From NCBI GenBank assembly GCA_937872175.1, contig CALMPI010000017.1:124001-188000 (forward strand): DNA of 64,000 nucleotides. Direction: 5' to 3'. Below are positions 16,905-24,272 of the stretch, piece after piece (position 1 is the stretch's first letter; the number at the start of each line of letters is the position of its first letter). Below the pieces are notes generated by a model. The model was not told the origin of the DNA, did not search any database, and saw only the letters and a list, made by a program, of their open reading frames with translations. Origin of the DNA: an uncultured Flavobacteriales bacterium (GTDB lineage Bacteria; Bacteroidota; Bacteroidia; Flavobacteriales_F; PHOS-HE28). The translations under genes and the position numbers were made by a program.

Positions 16905-17819
16905 ATGCCCACCGCCCATCGCAATGCGCTCGTGCTGCTGCACGTCACCGTGTTCGTGTGGGGCTTCACCGGCATCCTGGGCAAGCTGATCCAGCAGCCC
17001 ACCCTGCACCTGGTGTACACGCGCACGGTGATCGGTGCGTTGGGACTTGCCATGGTGGCCCTGGTCACCCGCCGCAGCCTGTCGCCCCGCACCCCGGGCC
17101 TGCTGAACTACCTGCTGGTGGGGCTCATCATCCTGGCGCACTGGATCACCTTCTACGGCGCCATCAAGCTCAGTACCGCCAGCATCGCCGCGGCCTGCCT
17201 CAGCACCAGCACCGTGTTCACCGCGCTCATGGAGCCCTTCTGGTTCAAGCGCCGCATCCGCGCCAGCGAGGTGGTGCTCGGCGTCGTGGTCGTGGCCGCC
17301 CTGCTGCTCATCTTCGGGCTGGAAGTGCAGCACCGCCTGGGCATCGCCGTGGCCACCCTCAGCGCCCTGCTCAGCGCCTGGTTCAACGTGGTCAACGGCG
17401 TGCTCATCAAACGCGACAACGCGCTGCGCATCGGCTTCTACGAGATGGTGAGCGTGGTGGCGGCGCTGGCCCTCTACGGCGTGGTCACCGGCGACCTGGC
17501 GCCGCCGTTGTGGCAGCTGCCGGTGAGCGATATCATCTACCAACTGCTGCTGGGGCTTGTCTGCACCACCTTCGCCTTCGTCGCCGGCATCGCCGTCATG
17601 CGGCAGCTCAGCCCCTTCACCGTGATGCTCACCGTGAACCTCGAGCCGGTGTACACCATCCTCTTCGCGCTGCTCATCTGGGGCGCGGAGGAGAAGCTCA
17701 CCGTCGGCTCCTACCTGGGCTTCGCCCTCATCCTCGGCTGCCTCTTCGTCAACGGCTGGCTGCAGCGCGGCAAGCGCGCGAGCGAGGTCACCGAACCGGA
17801 TCCGCTGTCGCAGGTATGA
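16905..17819 (+). CDS. EamA/DMT family transporter
   Basis: The 304-residue protein has about ten predicted membrane helices in two homologous halves (SASIAAACLSTSTVFTALME in the first, TVMLTVNLEPVYTILFALLI in the second), the pattern of the EamA drug/metabolite transporter superfamily. The substrate is unknown. It follows the DUF502 gene by 6 nt. Its TGA is the first three bases of the 25-bp inverted-repeat arm at 17817, so the repeat supplies the stop codon. Confidence 0.92.
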   Translation: MPTAHRNALVLLHVTVFVWGFTGILGKLIQQPTLHLVYTRTVIGALGLAMVALVTRRSLSPRTPGLLNYLLVGLIILAHWITFYGAIKLSTASIAAACLSTSTVFTALMEPFWFKRRIRASEVVLGVVVVAALLLIFGLEVQHRLGIAVATLSALLSAWFNVVNGVLIKRDNALRIGFYEMVSVVAALALYGVVTGDLAPPLWQLPVSDIIYQLLLGLVCTTFAFVAGIAVMRQLSPFTVMLTVNLEPVYTILFALLIWGAEEKLTVGSYLGFALILGCLFVNGWLQRGKRASEVTEPDPLSQV

Positions 17820-17943
17820 GCGGGGAGGGGCGAGTAGCGAGCGCCCACACACACGCTAACCCACCGAGTGGCGAGTGAATGCCCTTTTGGTGCTTCACTC
17901 GCCACTCACCACTCGGTACTCGCTACTCGCCCCTCCCCGCTCA
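17817..17943. repeat. Long inverted repeat at the junction of two convergent genes
   Basis: Two 25-bp arms (17817-17841 and 17919-17943) are perfect reverse complements. An inner pair based on GAGTGGCGAGTGAA extends the hairpin imperfectly. GAGTAGCGAGTACCGAGTGG-type units give it a low-complexity look. The left arm contains the EamA stop codon, and the right arm encodes the last residues of the minus-strand cytochrome/monooxygenase. It may act as a two-way terminator. Confidence 0.85.
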
Positions 17944-19306
17944 ACTCAACGCTCTCATCCCCCTCCTTCCAGTCCACATAGGTGAGGAAGAACTGGAACA
18001 TCTCGTCGGTGGTGCGCATGAAGCGGCTGTCGCTCCCCCGCACCTCCCGTGGCGGATCGAAGGGCTGGTGCGGGTTCTCCGCGCGGTTGTCGAAGCTGCC
18101 CTCGGCCACGATGATGTCGCCCGGCCCTAGGATCACCGGCTTCCGGAAGGTGTAAGCATACTGCCAGCGGAAGTCCCAGTCCTTGATCCGTACCAAGGGA
18201 ATGGTGTCCGCGCCGCGAAGCGCGTACGCCGTGAACCGCGTGCCCAGCAGGTGCATGTGCGGGTTCACGGACAACACGCTGATCGCCTTCGGCACCGTGA
18301 GCCGCGTGCTGAAGGTGCCCACCTCGCCGGGCGCCAGATGCAGCGGAGGCACCACGGGCGTGTGCGTGCTGCCCAGGGCCAGTTCCTGCAGCGGCCGTTC
18401 CGGCGCGCGCGGCGCGAACCAGAGGTGGAAGGCGCTGCGGTCCACCGCTTCGCGATCGCTGGGGCCATAGTGCACCGTGTTGAGCAGAAAGGCGCCCTTG
18501 CGCGCCAGGTGCAGACCGCCGAGCCCGTCGGGCAATACCAAGGGGGCAAGGCCGGGCAGGTAGTTCACGGCGCTGGGCACCAACGGCGGCCAGCTGCCAT
18601 CGTCGTTGGCCAGTCCGAGCCGTGCGAAGGCCGCCGGACCACCCTGCTGTTCGGCATCCAGGAAGGCGCTGCCGGCGAACACGTCGGCCTTGGCGCCCTC
18701 CGGGTAGTTGATCAGCGCGCCGTTCATGTGGTGCACCAGGCGGCGATCACCCGGCACGAAGGCCAAGGCCCGCAGGAAGGTGTCGCGCGGCAGCTCGAAG
18801 GGCGCTTTGGTGATGATGAAGCGGTCGCGGCCATCCCCCGGCACGGTGAAGGCCCCGGGCACCGGCACCACCAGGTCCGGCGGACCAAGCGCGGCGAACT
18901 CCAGCACCGGGGGGATGGCCGGAAGCCCGGCCGTATCGCCCGGCGACATGCCCTGTTCCACCCACTTTCCGAGGAGGGCGATCTGTGCGGCGGTGAGCAC
19001 GCGTTCACCCAGAAAGCGGCTGTACGCGGTGTCCGCCGGCCATGGGGGCATGAACCGTTCGCGCGTGACCTGTACTATGGTGCGGGCCTTGCGCCGCACT
19101 TCCGCATAGGTGGTGAGCGCGAAGGGCCCGGCATGTCCCGGGCTGTGGCAGGGCATGCAGTGCGCGCCGATCAGCGGAGCGATGTGGTCGGCATAGGTCA
19201 CCGTGTCCGGCAGGCCTTCCACCGCATCCACGGGATCCACAGGGCCACAACCCGGCATGGCCAGCAGCAGCAGGCCCCAGATCCCCACCGCGATCCGCAT
19301 CTTCAT
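17906..19306 (-). CDS. Cytochrome c / copper type II monooxygenase-like fusion lipoprotein
   Basis: The 466-residue protein has a lipobox (LAMPGC, Cys20), a heme c motif CMPCH (residues 50-54) and a C-terminal part like peptidylglycine/dopamine-type copper monooxygenases. All six copper ligands can be matched by pattern: His192-His193 and His279 (TVHYGP) for the first site; His350 and His352 (PHMHLLG) plus Met436 (TDEMF) for the second. Such enzymes hydroxylate C-H bonds; the substrate here is unknown. The ATG overlaps the stop of the thioredoxin-like gene upstream (ATGA). The last residues (SGEGRVASTEW) are encoded by the inverted-repeat arm at 17919 and are probably not native. Confidence 0.85.
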   Translation of the reverse strand: MKMRIAVGIWGLLLLAMPGCGPVDPVDAVEGLPDTVTYADHIAPLIGAHCMPCHSPGHAGPFALTTYAEVRRKARTIVQVTRERFMPPWPADTAYSRFLGERVLTAAQIALLGKWVEQGMSPGDTAGLPAIPPVLEFAALGPPDLVVPVPGAFTVPGDGRDRFIITKAPFELPRDTFLRALAFVPGDRRLVHHMNGALINYPEGAKADVFAGSAFLDAEQQGGPAAFARLGLANDDGSWPPLVPSAVNYLPGLAPLVLPDGLGGLHLARKGAFLLNTVHYGPSDREAVDRSAFHLWFAPRAPERPLQELALGSTHTPVVPPLHLAPGEVGTFSTRLTVPKAISVLSVNPHMHLLGTRFTAYALRGADTIPLVRIKDWDFRWQYAYTFRKPVILGPGDIIVAEGSFDNRAENPHQPFDPPREVRGSDSRFMRTTDEMFQFFLTYVDWKEGDESVELSGEGRVASTEW

Positions 19307-19899
19307 GGGGTCCGCGCTTCGGTGCACTCCAGGAAACAGCCGACCGCACGCACGCTCCGCTCCGCAGGAGGTTCTCCACGTTGCACCGCCGCGAGCGCAT
19401 CGCGCAGATGGTGGCGGGTGGCCTCGGGCTTCTTGCGCCCGGCCCGCTGTGCGCGATCGTCGATGGCGCCACGGTACAGCACCGTGCCGTCCTCCGCCAG
19501 CAGAAACGCCTCGGGGGTGACCAGCGCATCCAACGCCTGCGCGATCGTACACCCCGGGTCCATCACCTGCGGAAAGCGGAACCCGTTCCGTTCGGCGAAG
19601 GCCCGCGCGCTGTCGGGGACGATGTAGGGCGACGCATACAGCCCCACGATGTGCAGCCCATCATCGGGCACCAGCGTGGCCAGCTGGGGCGCGTGCATCA
19701 GGCAGAGCGGGCACTCGGGATCCAGGGTCAGTACCAAGGTGTGGCCCGAACCGAAAAGCGATCGACCCGCCACGACCGCGCCATCCGCTAGCCGATGCTC
19801 CATGGTCCGCAGTGTGTCCAGCTCCACGCGGGGCGTTGATCCGCATCCGGCCAACAGGAGAACCACGACGCACGTGGTGAACAGCCGTCCGTGGCGCAT
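19303..19899 (-). CDS. Thioredoxin-like (redoxin) lipoprotein
   Basis: The 198-residue protein has a lipoprotein signal (LLLAGC, Cys19) and a thioredoxin-like fold with the active site ECPLCLMHAP (Cys63, Cys66). The block GLYASPYIVPDSARAF, the VTPEAFLLAEDGTVLYRGAIDD stretch and the late GCFLE are typical of redoxin-domain proteins found beside cytochromes. It probably acts in the periplasm or on the outer membrane as a thiol-disulfide or electron-transfer partner of the monooxygenase encoded downstream, with which it overlaps by 4 nt. A perfect -7 octamer ends 4 nt before its ATG. Confidence 0.85.
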   Translation of the reverse strand: MRHGRLFTTCVVVLLLAGCGSTPRVELDTLRTMEHRLADGAVVAGRSLFGSGHTLVLTLDPECPLCLMHAPQLATLVPDDGLHIVGLYASPYIVPDSARAFAERNGFRFPQVMDPGCTIAQALDALVTPEAFLLAEDGTVLYRGAIDDRAQRAGRKKPEATRHHLRDALAAVQRGEPPAERSVRAVGCFLECTEARTP

Positions 19900-19903
19900 C
19901 GGC

Positions 19904-19911
19904 CAAAGGTA
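19904..19911 (-). promoter_or_regulatory. -7 promoter element (TACCTTTG), divergent pair, leaderless spacing
   Basis: Perfect TAnnTTTG on the minus strand, 4 nt from the ATG at 19899. It lies 15 nt from the plus-strand element at 19927-19934, so the two promoters share a 45-nt gap. Confidence 0.6.
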
Positions 19912-19926
19912 TCGGCGCCGCCGTGC

Positions 19927-19934
19927 CACCTTTG
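19927..19934 (+). promoter_or_regulatory. -7 promoter element (CACCTTTG), divergent pair
   Basis: 5 of 6 match to TAnnTTTG, ending 10 nt before the ATG at 19945; faces the minus-strand element at 19904-19911. Confidence 0.45.
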
Positions 19935-19944
19935 CCAGCACACC

Positions 19945-20556
19945 ATGGAACGCACCACCGGTCTCCTGCTCCTGCTGGGCGTGGCCCTGCTGGTCTTCTT
20001 CGTCACCCGCGAGCTTTACAGGCCTGCGCCGTCGCAGGAGGAGGTCACGAGCACCGTGCTCTTGGAGCGCATTCGTCCGGTGTTGAAGCTGGTGACGGTG
20101 GAAGGCGACCTCAGCGAGGTGTTCACCTACAGCGACCACAGCGCCGCCTGGTTCGACTGGACCAGGGACCTGGGCTGGAACCGCAAGCAGGCCATCCTGC
20201 TGGTGAAGGCCCGCGCCTCGGTGGGCTATGACCTGGAGGGGATGGGGCTCACCTTCGATGAGGCCACGCGCAGCGTTCGCCTCACCGACCTGGGCACACC
20301 GAAGCTGCTGTCCCTGGAGCACGATGTGAAGTACTTCGACCTGGAGGAGGGCGCCTTCGCCGAGTTCAGTGCGGCCGACCACACGCGCATGCAGGCGCAG
20401 GCCAAGGACCGCATCGAGCAACGCCTGCCGCAGAGCGGTCTGTTCGAGGCCGCTGCCGCACAGAAGAACGAGTTCCTCGTGGTGCTGCGCGCCGTGGTGG
20501 AGAACGGGGGATGGACCTTCGTGGAGGGGGGCGGGGCGAAGCCGATGGCCGACTGA
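19945..20556 (+). CDS. DUF4230 domain protein
   Basis: The 203-residue protein has an N-terminal membrane anchor (about residues 6-22) and a soluble part typical of DUF4230 (LKLVTVEGDLSEVFTYSDH, ARASVGYDLEG, and a helix around MQAQAKDRIEQRL). Function is unknown. The ATG at 19945 is chosen because the anchor follows directly and a -7 box sits upstream; the frame is open for 18 further codons. It is divergent from the redoxin gene. Confidence 0.88.
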   Translation: MERTTGLLLLLGVALLVFFVTRELYRPAPSQEEVTSTVLLERIRPVLKLVTVEGDLSEVFTYSDHSAAWFDWTRDLGWNRKQAILLVKARASVGYDLEGMGLTFDEATRSVRLTDLGTPKLLSLEHDVKYFDLEEGAFAEFSAADHTRMQAQAKDRIEQRLPQSGLFEAAAAQKNEFLVVLRAVVENGGWTFVEGGGAKPMAD

Positions 20557-20627
20557 ACCGCGGTCCTTGCCCCTTCAGCTGCTCCCGCCACCGTCGCTCC
20601 TGAACCTTCCGCCTCACACGGCGTTCC

Positions 20628-20635
20628 TACCTTCG
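20628..20635 (+). promoter_or_regulatory. -7 promoter element of ispG (TACCTTCG), leaderless spacing
   Basis: 5 of 6 match to TAnnTTTG, ending 5 nt before the ispG ATG. Confidence 0.45.
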
Positions 20636-20640
20636 TTCGC

Positions 20641-22587
20641 ATGAGCACGGCCACCCTTTCCGCGCGGCACTACTGCCCCTCGCTCACCCGCTACGAACGC
20701 TGGCGGACACGGGCGGTGCGCATCGGCGACATCGGCATCGGCGGCGACCATCCCATCCGGGTGCAGAGCATGACCACCACGGACACGATGGACACGGCGG
20801 CCACCGTGGCGCAGAGCATCCGAATGATCGAGGCCGGCTGCGAACTGGTGCGCATCACCGCGCCCTCGAAGAAGGAGGCCGAGAACCTCGCCGCGATCCG
20901 CAAGCAGCTGCGCGCCGCCGGCTTCAGCACACCGCTGGTGGCGGACATCCACTTCACGCCCAACGCCGCCGAGATCGCGGCCCGCATCGTGGAGAAGGTG
21001 CGTGTGAACCCCGGAAACTACGCCGACAAGAAGAAGTTCGACGTGCGCGAGTACACCGATACGGAGTACGCCGAGGAGCTCGACCGCATCCGTGACCGCT
21101 TCACCCCGCTGGTGCGCATCTGCAAGGAGCACGGCACGGCCATGCGCATCGGCACCAACCACGGCAGCCTCAGCGACCGCATCCTCAACCGCTACGGCGA
21201 CACGCCGCTGGGCATGGTGGAGAGCGCCATGGAGTTCCTGCGCATCTGCCGCGATGAGGACTTCCACGAGATCGTGCTGAGCATGAAGGCCAGCAACCCG
21301 CAGGTGATGGTGCAGGCCTATCGCCTGCTGGTGAACCACATGCTGCGCGAGGGCATGAACTACCCGCTGCACCTGGGTGTCACCGAGGCCGGTGATGGCG
21401 AGGACGGCCGCGTGAAGAGCGCCGTGGGCATCGGTGCGCTGCTGGAGGACGGGCTGGGCGACACCATCCGCGTGAGCCTCACCGAGGAGCCCGAGGCCGA
21501 GATCCCCGTGGCCAAGGCCCTGGCCGACCGCTACAGCGCACGCCGCGGGCACGACCCCATCCCCGAGGTGCACCATGTGCCCATCGACCCCTTCAGCCAC
21601 ACGCGTCGGCATACGCGCGAGGTGCTCAACATCGGTGCGCGGCACGTGCCCGTGGTCATCGCCGACCTCAGCACGAAGAAGAAGATCAGCCCCGCCACCC
21701 TCTTCCCCTGGGGCTACCACTACAGCGTGCCGCTCGACAAGTGGAACCTCACCGACCAGGCCTGCGACCACCTCTTTCTCGGCGACCACCACCTCGACTT
21801 CGAGCTCCCCGGCACGCTGGGTGTGATCCAGGAGCACGCCACCTGGCTCAAGGACCGCCACAAGCCGCGCCACTACCCGCTGGTGACCGCCGCCGACCTG
21901 CTGGCCAACGTACCCGTGCACCACGACCTCAACTTCGTGTACGCCACGCTGAAGGACCTGACGCCCGAGCTCATTGAGGCGCTGGACGAGGACGACAGTT
22001 GCGTGCTGCTGCTCGACACCCTGAACGAGCATGGCTACGCCGAACAGCGTGCCGCTTTCTTCCGCCTGATGGAGGCCCAGTGCGAGGTGCCCGTGATCAT
22101 CGGACGCGATTACGTGAACCTCGACCCCGAGCACCTGATGCTGCACGCCAGCACGGACATGGGCGCTCTGCTGCTCGACGGCCTGGGCGACGGCGTGATG
22201 ATCTGTCCGGAGAACAGCGGCGGCGACGAGCTGGTGGACCGCACCGCCTTCGGCATCCTGCAGGCCACGCGCACCCGCATCAGCAAGACCGAGTACATCA
22301 GCTGCCCCAGCTGCGGCCGCACCCTCTTCGACCTGCAGGAGACCACGGCGAAGATCCGGGCCCGGACCAGCCATCTGAAAGGTGTCAAGATCGGCATCAT
22401 GGGCTGCATCGTGAACGGCCCGGGCGAGATGGCCGATGCCGACTTCGGCTACGTGGGTACCGGCCCCGGCGTGATCACCCTGTACCGCGAGAAGGAGGTG
22501 GTGAAGCGCAACGTGCCCAGCGAAAAGGCCGTGGACGAACTGATCGCGCTGATCAAGGATCACGGCATGTGGGTGGAGCCCGCCTGA
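20641..22587 (+). CDS. ispG: 4-hydroxy-3-methylbut-2-enyl diphosphate synthase, long type
   Basis: IspG makes HMBPP in the methylerythritol phosphate isoprenoid pathway. The 648-residue length shows the long form known from Bacteroidota, Chlamydiae and plants, with an extra domain between the TIM barrel and the iron-sulfur domain. N-terminal IRVQSMTTTDTMDTAAT is the family signature. The cluster cysteines are in SCPSCGRTLFDLQ and GCIVNGPGEMADADFGYVG. The gene stands alone, with a -7 box 5 nt before the ATG. A 713-residue antisense frame is a shadow. Confidence 0.97.
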   Translation: MSTATLSARHYCPSLTRYERWRTRAVRIGDIGIGGDHPIRVQSMTTTDTMDTAATVAQSIRMIEAGCELVRITAPSKKEAENLAAIRKQLRAAGFSTPLVADIHFTPNAAEIAARIVEKVRVNPGNYADKKKFDVREYTDTEYAEELDRIRDRFTPLVRICKEHGTAMRIGTNHGSLSDRILNRYGDTPLGMVESAMEFLRICRDEDFHEIVLSMKASNPQVMVQAYRLLVNHMLREGMNYPLHLGVTEAGDGEDGRVKSAVGIGALLEDGLGDTIRVSLTEEPEAEIPVAKALADRYSARRGHDPIPEVHHVPIDPFSHTRRHTREVLNIGARHVPVVIADLSTKKKISPATLFPWGYHYSVPLDKWNLTDQACDHLFLGDHHLDFELPGTLGVIQEHATWLKDRHKPRHYPLVTAADLLANVPVHHDLNFVYATLKDLTPELIEALDEDDSCVLLLDTLNEHGYAEQRAAFFRLMEAQCEVPVIIGRDYVNLDPEHLMLHASTDMGALLLDGLGDGVMICPENSGGDELVDRTAFGILQATRTRISKTEYISCPSCGRTLFDLQETTAKIRARTSHLKGVKIGIMGCIVNGPGEMADADFGYVGTGPGVITLYREKEVVKRNVPSEKAVDELIALIKDHGMWVEPA

Positions 22588-22601
22588 GCCGGTCGGCGCT
22601 G

Positions 22602-22609
22602 TAGCTTTC
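22602..22609 (+). promoter_or_regulatory. -7 promoter element (TAGCTTTC)
   Basis: 5 of 6 match to TAnnTTTG, ending 11 nt before the ATG at 22621. Confidence 0.4.
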
Positions 22610-22620
22610 GGCAACACACC

Positions 22621-23238
22621 ATGCGCCTTCTCCCATTCTCCATCGCCTTGGTCGCCGCCGTGGCACAGGTTTCTGCGAACGCCCAGCGCACCCGCGCCCT
22701 GGAACAACTGGCCATGACCATGGCCGGTTCCTACACCAGCGCCGCCCAGGCACAAGCCGACACCAGCTACTTCGAGATCGAGCTGGAGATGCTGCGCATC
22801 TGGCCCAAGCGCAGGGACGGCGCGTGGTTCTACGTGGAGCAGGCCACGGCCAGCAGCAAAGGGAAGCCCTACCGCCAGCGGGTCTACCGGTTGAGCGAGG
22901 TGAACGACAGCACCTTCACCAGCGAGATCTTCAGCATACGCGGCGGAGAGCGCTACTTCGGAGCCTATGCCGACGCGGCCAGGCTCGCCCTGCTCTCACC
23001 GGATTCCCTGGATCGGCTGGAGGGTTGCGCCATCACCCTGCATCGCCGGGGTGGCACCTACATCGGCAGCACGCACGAACGCGACTGCCCCAACCAGCGC
23101 AGCGGCGCCGCCTACGCCACCAGCGAGGTCACCCTACTGCCCGACCGCATGATCAGTTGGGACCGCGGCTACAACGCCGCTGGTGCGCAGGTGTGGGGCG
23201 CGGAGAAGGGCGGCTACGTCTTCATCAAGCGGCGCTAG
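22621..23238 (+). CDS. CpcT/CpeT-like secreted protein
   Basis: The 205-residue product has a signal peptide (about residues 1-21, ending near ANAQ). The rest resembles the CpcT/CpeT family: LEQLAMTMAGSYTSAAQAQADTSYF, RRDGAWFYVEQATASSKGKPYRQRVYRL-type strands and DRGYNAAGAQVWG near the end. The family is named for phycobilin lyases, but no phycobilisome genes are expected here; in Bacteroidota its role is unknown, perhaps binding a small hydrophobic ligand. Its stop overlaps that of the convergent porP-like gene. Confidence 0.8.
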   Translation: MRLLPFSIALVAAVAQVSANAQRTRALEQLAMTMAGSYTSAAQAQADTSYFEIELEMLRIWPKRRDGAWFYVEQATASSKGKPYRQRVYRLSEVNDSTFTSEIFSIRGGERYFGAYADAARLALLSPDSLDRLEGCAITLHRRGGTYIGSTHERDCPNQRSGAAYATSEVTLLPDRMISWDRGYNAAGAQVWGAEKGGYVFIKRR

Positions 23239-24272
23239 TTCGCCCTCCCCTTGGGCAGCACCCGCCGCTGGTCGCTGAACGCACCCACCCACTGCAGGCT
23301 GATCTCCATGCCCCCGCGCAGGTGCGTGCTGCTGCGCAACCGGCTCACGTTGATGTCGTAGCTGAGCCCGATGGCGAGCTTGCGGCGATGCTCGAAGCGC
23401 AGCATCGGCACCACCGCGTCGTTCCAGCGGTAGAACAGCCCGAGGTGGAAGGCGCTGGATGTCTTGTCGGTGGTGTAGCGCGAGTCCTGGCCGATGCGGC
23501 GGTGCATCAAGGTGCCGAAGATGACCTCGCGCGCAGCGCCTTGTTGCGATACGTACACCTTGGGCATCCAGGTCCAGCGGTCACCGCTGATGCGGAGTTC
23601 CGCGTGCGCCGTGTAGCGCCGCAACAAGCGGTCCTCGGCCGAACCAAAGAGGGAGATGCCGGGCTGGTTGAGGTGCATCACCGCCAGACCCGAGCTCCAC
23701 TGCAACCCGCCAACGGTCTCACCCCGGCAGAGCAGACCCGCCCCCAGGTCGATGAACGCGCTGGTGCTCGAGGCCGCCGTTTCGCCGCTGGGCAGCGAGG
23801 GGTCGTAGCCCGCCCCGTTGTACTGGCTGTCCCAGCGCATGCCGTTCAGCACGGCGCTCCGTTGTCCGTAGCCGCCCTGCAGCCCCAGCGCGATCAAGGT
23901 GCGCTCACCGCTGCGCAAGGCATAGGATACGCTGAGGTTGCCCTGCGTGTCGCCGAACCGGGTGCTGCCCGCGCGGTCGCTGAAGGCATGCACGCCCACA
24001 CCGAGATAACGTCCTCGCATGCGCCCACGGAACACAGGCACATCATAGCTCAGCGCATGCGTGCGGAAGGGGCTGCCCACGCTCTGCCATTGCGTGCGGT
24101 GGAACAGCGCCACCCGTTGGTCGCCCTCGATGTCACCCGCCACGGCCGGGTTCAGCACCAACGGGGCATCGAAGAACTGACTGAAATGCACGTCCTGCGC
24201 ATCACCGCGCAGCGTACCCAGCAGCAGCGCACCCAGGGCCGCGAAGATCTTCTGAATGCGCATGCTGCTCAT
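23235..24272 (-). CDS. PorP/SprF family type IX secretion membrane protein
   Basis: The 345-residue protein begins with a signal peptide and the family hallmark VHFSQFFDAPLVLNPAVAG, followed by an outer-membrane beta-barrel pattern. PorP/SprF proteins attach particular T9SS cargo, especially those with gliding-type (type B) C-termini, to the cell surface. Its ATG overlaps the stop of the 1155-residue type B cargo gene (24269) by 4 nt, the usual genomic pairing. It is the last gene of the eight-gene cluster starting at 32069. Confidence 0.92.
   Translation of the reverse strand: MSSMRIQKIFAALGALLLGTLRGDAQDVHFSQFFDAPLVLNPAVAGDIEGDQRVALFHRTQWQSVGSPFRTHALSYDVPVFRGRMRGRYLGVGVHAFSDRAGSTRFGDTQGNLSVSYALRSGERTLIALGLQGGYGQRSAVLNGMRWDSQYNGAGYDPSLPSGETAASSTSAFIDLGAGLLCRGETVGGLQWSSGLAVMHLNQPGISLFGSAEDRLLRRYTAHAELRISGDRWTWMPKVYVSQQGAAREVIFGTLMHRRIGQDSRYTTDKTSSAFHLGLFYRWNDAVVPMLRFEHRRKLAIGLSYDINVSRLRSSTHLRGGMEISLQWVGAFSDQRRVLPKGRAN

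Noticed and set aside
20614-22755. 713-codon minus-strand frame opposite ispG
   Set aside because: Low-complexity shadow of ispG.
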